A stretch of DNA of 55,256 nt from contig NZ_LRUN01000056.1 of the NCBI RefSeq assembly GCF_001679645.1, positions 1-55,256 of the forward strand. The letters are read 5' to 3'. Made by a program: the position numbers and the translations under genes. The DNA is from Pseudomonas bananamidigenes. Its GTDB lineage: Bacteria > Pseudomonadota > Gammaproteobacteria > Pseudomonadales > Pseudomonadaceae. Below, in pieces: positions 52,113 through 55,256 of the stretch. The notes under the pieces are model-generated. The model made no database searches, had not been told where the DNA came from, and saw only the letters and a program-made list of their open reading frames with translations. Position 1 is the first letter of the stretch; each line of letters opens with the position of its first letter.

Positions 52113-52901
52113 CTACACCCCTCGACGGGGCAGAACAAAACTCAGCAGAAACAGTGCGGCCGCCGTCACAACGATTGACGGGCCGGCCGGGGTGTCCTTG
52201 AACCAGGACAGCGCCAGCCCGCCACACACGGCGAGCATGCCCAGCAGACTCGCGCCCAGCGCCATCTGCTCCGGCGAACGGGCGTGACGTTGTGCCGCAG
52301 CTGCCGGGATGATCAACAGCGACGTAATCAGCAATACACCGACGATTTTCATCGCCACGGCGATCACCACCGCGATCAGCAGCATCAGCGCCATACGCAG
52401 ACCGGCCACCGGCAGGCCTTCGACCCTTGCCAGCTCTTCGTGCACGGTGATGGCCAGCAGCGGTCGCCACAGCGTCACCAGCAGCACAAGCACCGCCGCA
52501 CTGCCACCAAGGATCCAGGCAAGGTCAGTCGGGCTGATCGCCAGCAGGTCGCCGAACAGATAGGCCATCAGGTCGATCCGCACTTCATGCATGAAGCTTA
52601 GTACCACCAGGCCGAGCGAGAGCGTGCTCGGTGCAAGAATGCCCAACAACGTGTCGGATGCCAGCGGCTGGCGTTGTTGCAGCGTCACCAGCAGCACCGC
52701 CAGCAGCAGGCAGCCCACGGTGACCGCGACGGTCGGGCTGACATCCAGCAAAAACCCCAGCGCCACGCCCAGCAACGCGGCGTGAGACAGGGTGTCGCCG
52801 AAATAGGCCATACGCCGCCAGACCACGAACGAGCCCAGCGGCCCCGCAACCACCGCCAGCGCCAGACCTGCAAGCAGGGCGTAAAACAGAAAATCAGCCA
52901 T
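52113..52901 (-). CDS. znuB: High-affinity zinc ABC transporter permease
   Basis: A 262-residue ABC-3 permease with eight to nine helices. The family segments GPLGSFVVWRRMAYFGDTLSHAALLGVALG and MKIVGVLLITSLLIIPAAAAQRHARSPEQM are diagnostic. Its start overlaps the znuC stop by eight bases. Third gene of zur-znuC-znuB. Confidence 0.95.
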   Translation of the reverse strand: MADFLFYALLAGLALAVVAGPLGSFVVWRRMAYFGDTLSHAALLGVALGFLLDVSPTVAVTVGCLLLAVLLVTLQQRQPLASDTLLGILAPSTLSLGLVVLSFMHEVRIDLMAYLFGDLLAISPTDLAWILGGSAAVLVLLVTLWRPLLAITVHEELARVEGLPVAGLRMALMLLIAVVIAVAMKIVGVLLITSLLIIPAAAAQRHARSPEQMALGASLLGMLAVCGGLALSWFKDTPAGPSIVVTAAALFLLSFVLPRRGV

Positions 52902-53679
52902 GCTTGCAGCTATCTCCGTGAACGTGAGGTTGGCCTTTCACAGGCCCTTTGACCACGGAACCGTGCAGGTCGTGGGCATGGTCGTGATGGTGGTGATAGA
53001 CCGCCAGGCTTGGCGCGTGATTGCCGAACAGCTCGACGAAGGCCGGGTCGCCGCTGACCTGCTCGGGATGCCCGGAGCAGCAGACGTGACGGTTGAGGCA
53101 CACGACCTGGTCGGTGGTGCTCATCACCAGATGCAGATCGTGGGAGACCATCAACACGCCGCAACCATGGCGATCGCGCAGGCGAGTGATCAGGCTGTAC
53201 AGCTCGGCCTGACCGGCCACGTCGACACCTTGCACAGGCTCGTCGAGCACCAGCAGTTCCGGTTCGCGCAGCAGTGCCCGGGCCAGCAGCACGCGCTGCA
53301 TTTCACCGCCGGACACGCTCTGCACCGGGCTGTCGATGACGTGCTCGGCGCCCACTTCCTTCAGCGCCGCCAGTGCTCGCGGACGATCGACGCCCGGTAC
53401 CAGCCGCAGAAAGCGCAGGACTGACAGCGGCAGGGTCGGATCCACGTGAAGTTTTTGCGGCATGTAGCCGACGCGCAGTTTCGGCTTGCGCCAGACGCTG
53501 CCGCTGTCGGGCTTCAGCAGCCCGAGCACGGCACGTACCAGCGTGGTCTTGCCGGCACCGTTGGGGCCGATCAGGGTGACGATCTGCCCCGGCTCGACGC
53601 TCAGGTGAATGTTGTCCAGCACGTTCTGTCCGGCAAACCGGACAGCCACCTGCTCCAGACGGATCAACGCATCGCTCAT
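52894..53679 (-). CDS. znuC: Zinc ABC transporter ATP-binding protein
   Basis: A 261-residue ATPase: Walker A IGPNGAGKTTL, signature VSGGEMQRVLLARAL, Walker B LLVLDEPVQGVD. The C-terminal tail (about residues 222-261) is extremely histidine-rich (YHHHHDHAHDLHG, HVHGDSCKHG), so it may bind zinc itself. ATG 53679 overlaps the zur stop (ATGA); the upstream TTG in frame is not needed. Confidence 0.95.
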   Translation of the reverse strand: MSDALIRLEQVAVRFAGQNVLDNIHLSVEPGQIVTLIGPNGAGKTTLVRAVLGLLKPDSGSVWRKPKLRVGYMPQKLHVDPTLPLSVLRFLRLVPGVDRPRALAALKEVGAEHVIDSPVQSVSGGEMQRVLLARALLREPELLVLDEPVQGVDVAGQAELYSLITRLRDRHGCGVLMVSHDLHLVMSTTDQVVCLNRHVCCSGHPEQVSGDPAFVELFGNHAPSLAVYHHHHDHAHDLHGSVVKGPVKGQPHVHGDSCKHG

Positions 53680-54161
53680 CAAGCCCCCCGGCAGCCAGAG
53701 CAGAGACCCACCACTTCGACGGTCTGGGCTTCGACGATGAAGCCGACGTCGCTGGCGCTGTGGACGATGGCGTCACTGATGGTTTTTTGCTCAAGTTCGA
53801 TGGCCGCGTGGCATTCGCGGCAAATCAGGAACTGGCCCTGGTGCGAATGCTTTGGATGAACGCATCCAACGAAGGCGTTCAGCGAAGCGATGCGGTGCAC
53901 AAGGCCGTTTTCCAGCAGAAAATCCAGCGCACGGTACACGGTCGGCGGCGCGGCGCGCCGGCCGTCCTGCTCGCTGAGCACAGCAAGGATGTCGTAAGCA
54001 CCCAGCGGTTTGTGGCTCTGCCACACCAGCTCCAGCACCCGCCGACGCAATGCAGTCAGGCGCAGGCCTTTCTGTGCACACAAGGCATCGGCCTCGGACA
54101 GGGCGCTGTGGACGCAATGGGAATGGTCGTGGGGACGGCTGGCAATCGGTGTAATAGGCAT
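53679..54161 (-). CDS. zur: Zinc uptake regulator Zur (Fur family)
   Basis: A 160-residue Fur-family repressor that shuts off zinc uptake when zinc is plentiful. The winged-helix segment is KGLRLTALRRRVLELVWQSHKPLGAYDIL and APPTVYRALDFLLENGLVHRI; zinc-binding cysteines occur in LICRECHAAIEL and the C-terminal CSGCRG. The N-terminal PHDHSHCVHS adds further ligands. First gene of zur-znuCB; divergent from znuA. Confidence 0.94.
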   Translation of the reverse strand: MPITPIASRPHDHSHCVHSALSEADALCAQKGLRLTALRRRVLELVWQSHKPLGAYDILAVLSEQDGRRAAPPTVYRALDFLLENGLVHRIASLNAFVGCVHPKHSHQGQFLICRECHAAIELEQKTISDAIVHSASDVGFIVEAQTVEVVGLCSGCRGA

Positions 54162-54185
54162 GAGCGGCGACGAGCTTGGCTGGAG

Positions 54186-54205
54186 ACGTTATTATGTTAC
54201 CCGTT
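54186..54205. promoter_or_regulatory. Weak candidate Zur-binding region
   Basis: In the 66-base gap between zur and znuA, the A/T-rich GACGTTATTATGTTACCCG (54186-54204) resembles the GTTAT-type half of Zur boxes, but its dyad symmetry is poor. A true operator is expected in this gap because both genes are zinc-controlled. Confidence 0.3.
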
Positions 54206-54227
54206 CTCGCCTCCTTGAGTGGTCATC

Positions 54228-55148
54228 GTGTCCCGACTTTTTTCTGTTTTTGTGGCTTTTGTCGCCAGTTTTCTGCTGATCGGTCCGGCTCAGGCCGACG
54301 TCAGAGTCCTCACCAGCATCAAGCCGCTGCAATTGATTGCCGCAGCGGTGCAGGACGGTGTGGCAATTCCGGAAGTGCTGCTGCCGCCGGGAGCCTCGCC
54401 GCATAACTATGCGTTGCGCCCGTCCGACGTGCGCAAAGTGCAATCGGTGGATCTGCTGTACTGGATCGGCCCGGACATGGAAGGTTTCCTGCCCCGCGTG
54501 CTGAACGGTCGAACGCTGCCGAGCGTCGCCGTGCAGGATCTGCCGGGCATGAAGCTGCGCCGCTTCGCCGAAGACAGCCACTCCCACGCCGAAGACGCCG
54601 ACGAGCATGATCACGACCACCGTCCCGGTACGCTCGATGCGCATTTGTGGCTATCGCCGGTGAACGCGCGAGTGATTGCCGACAAAATGGCCGCCGACCT
54701 GAGCGCCGCCGACCCGGCCAATGCCGAGCGCTATCAGAGCAACGCCAAGGCGTTTGACGCGCGTCTCGATGCACTGGATCAGCGATTGAAGAAACGTCTG
54801 GCGAGCGTTGAAGGAAAACCTTACTTCGTCTTCCACGAAGCCTTCGACTACTTCGAAGATGCCTACGGCCTGAAACACACCGGTGTGTTTAGCGTGGCGG
54901 CGGAAGTGCAGCCGGGCGCCCAGCATGTGGCAGCGATGCGTGCGCGCTTGCAGGAGGTCGGCAAGACCTGCGTGTTCAGTGAACCGCCGCTGCGTCCGCG
55001 TCTGGCCGAGACCCTGGTGGCGGGCCTGCCGGTGAAGCTGGCGGAACTGGATGCGTTGGGCGGATACACGCCAGCGACGGCTCAGGGTTATGAGCAAGTG
55101 CTGGAGAAGCTGGGGAATGATCTGGCGGGCTGCCTGGAGTCGCTGTAA
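54228..55148 (+). CDS. znuA: Zinc ABC transporter substrate-binding protein
   Basis: A 306-residue periplasmic zinc-binding protein. Signal peptide MSRLFSVFVAFVASFLLIGPAQA, then VRVLTSIKPLQLIAAAVQDG. A histidine/acid-rich loop (residues about 120-135, HSHAEDADEHDHDH) is typical of zinc rather than manganese members, and the metal-site histidines are in GASPHNYALRPSD, DAHLWLSP and FHEAFDYF. GTG 54228 is chosen because it starts a normal signal peptide; GTG 54219 is three codons upstream. Divergent from zur-znuCB. Confidence 0.94.
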   Translation: MSRLFSVFVAFVASFLLIGPAQADVRVLTSIKPLQLIAAAVQDGVAIPEVLLPPGASPHNYALRPSDVRKVQSVDLLYWIGPDMEGFLPRVLNGRTLPSVAVQDLPGMKLRRFAEDSHSHAEDADEHDHDHRPGTLDAHLWLSPVNARVIADKMAADLSAADPANAERYQSNAKAFDARLDALDQRLKKRLASVEGKPYFVFHEAFDYFEDAYGLKHTGVFSVAAEVQPGAQHVAAMRARLQEVGKTCVFSEPPLRPRLAETLVAGLPVKLAELDALGGYTPATAQGYEQVLEKLGNDLAGCLESL

Positions 55149-55171
55149 ACCCGGGCATCAGTATTGCCCCG

Positions 55172-55246
55172 TTCGCGAGCAGGCTCGCTCCCACATCAGA
55201 TTTGTGATCGACACAAAACCAATGTGGGAGCGAGCCTGCTCGCGAA
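55172..55246. repeat. REP-type inverted repeat pair after znuA
   Basis: Perfect 25-base arms, TTCGCGAGCAGGCTCGCTCC... (55172-55196) and its inverse ending GCTCGCGAA (55222-55246), separated by 25 bases. Typical Pseudomonas REP doublet with the GTGGGAGCGAGC core. Could also serve as terminator for znuA. Confidence 0.92.
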
Positions 55247-55256
55247 GCTTTTAAAG

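Noticed and set aside
55152..55254. Open frame after znuA
   Set aside because: It runs through a REP inverted repeat and off the right edge; not a gene.
1..55256. CRISPR arrays, prophage, transposases, integrases, tRNA or rRNA genes
   Set aside because: No repeat-spacer arrays, phage or transposase proteins, or tRNA/rRNA sequences were recognised on either strand.

Overview
The window reads as chromosomal DNA of a Pseudomonas of the fluorescent group. The basis is GC-rich codon use, Pseudomonas-type REP hairpins (about 40346-40428 and 55172-55246), a split pntAA/pntAB/pntB transhydrogenase, a trpI-trpBA divergon, and many genes that match families known from P. aeruginosa (gcdGH/gcdR, prlC-yheV, PA0069-type radical SAM, the PA0102-PA0114-type carbonic anhydrase/SulP/cox block, metNIQ, znuABC-zur). 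These matches come from memory of the families, not from a search. There is no sign of prophage, plasmid, integron, transposase or CRISPR. No tRNA or rRNA gene was seen, although a strong stable-RNA-like promoter points off the left edge.

Layout, left to right. 1-4040: glutarate/lysine catabolism (gcdG-gcdH, minus) with the divergent LysR regulator gcdR, then a 434-base gap. 4041-8656: the proton-translocating transhydrogenase pntAA-pntAB-pntB with a good terminator, then an acetyl/succinyl-CoA transferase. 8657-13349: an accessory stretch with two DUF1127 genes sharing a 17-base upstream motif, three tandem DUF2388 genes, a large DUF4105 protein with an HExxH motif, and a CigR/RcnB-like protein. 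13469-16543: tryptophan synthase trpBA and its activator trpI. 16516-22915: small stress or housekeeping genes (DUF883, dodecin, two DUF1161 paralogues, a luciferase-like monooxygenase, OsmC, two paralogous lipoproteins, a zinc aminopeptidase, a HAD phosphatase, a gamma carbonic anhydrase). 23005-28136: oligopeptidase A (prlC), yheV, a second diverged M3 peptidase, and a TpbA-like periplasmic phosphatase. 28422-32269: membrane gluconate 2-dehydrogenase (gamma, flavoprotein, tri-haem cytochrome). 32322-33914: a small EF-hand protein and an SOS-controlled radical SAM gene with a perfect LexA box. 34130-37155: beta carbonic anhydrase plus SulP transporter (bicarbonate handling) and a hypothetical protein. 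37526-46109: a complete aa3 cytochrome c oxidase operon with copper and haem A assembly genes. 46110-46389: a MITE-like inverted-repeat element. 46390-48921: methionine importer metNIQ. 49182-51323: catalase katE. 51362-55148: a lipoprotein, and the zinc uptake system znuB-znuC-zur divergent from znuA.

How the genes work together. The respiratory theme is strong: periplasmic gluconate oxidation feeds the quinone pool, the aa3 oxidase with all its assembly factors consumes electrons, and PntAB balances NADPH. Two carbonic anhydrases and a SulP carrier deal with CO2/bicarbonate, and katE and osmC with peroxides. The least understood parts, and the best candidates for an undescribed system, are the DUF1127/DUF2388/DUF4105 stretch (8.7-12.8 kb) and the tandem M3 peptidase paralogue with altered substrate-binding residues next to prlC.
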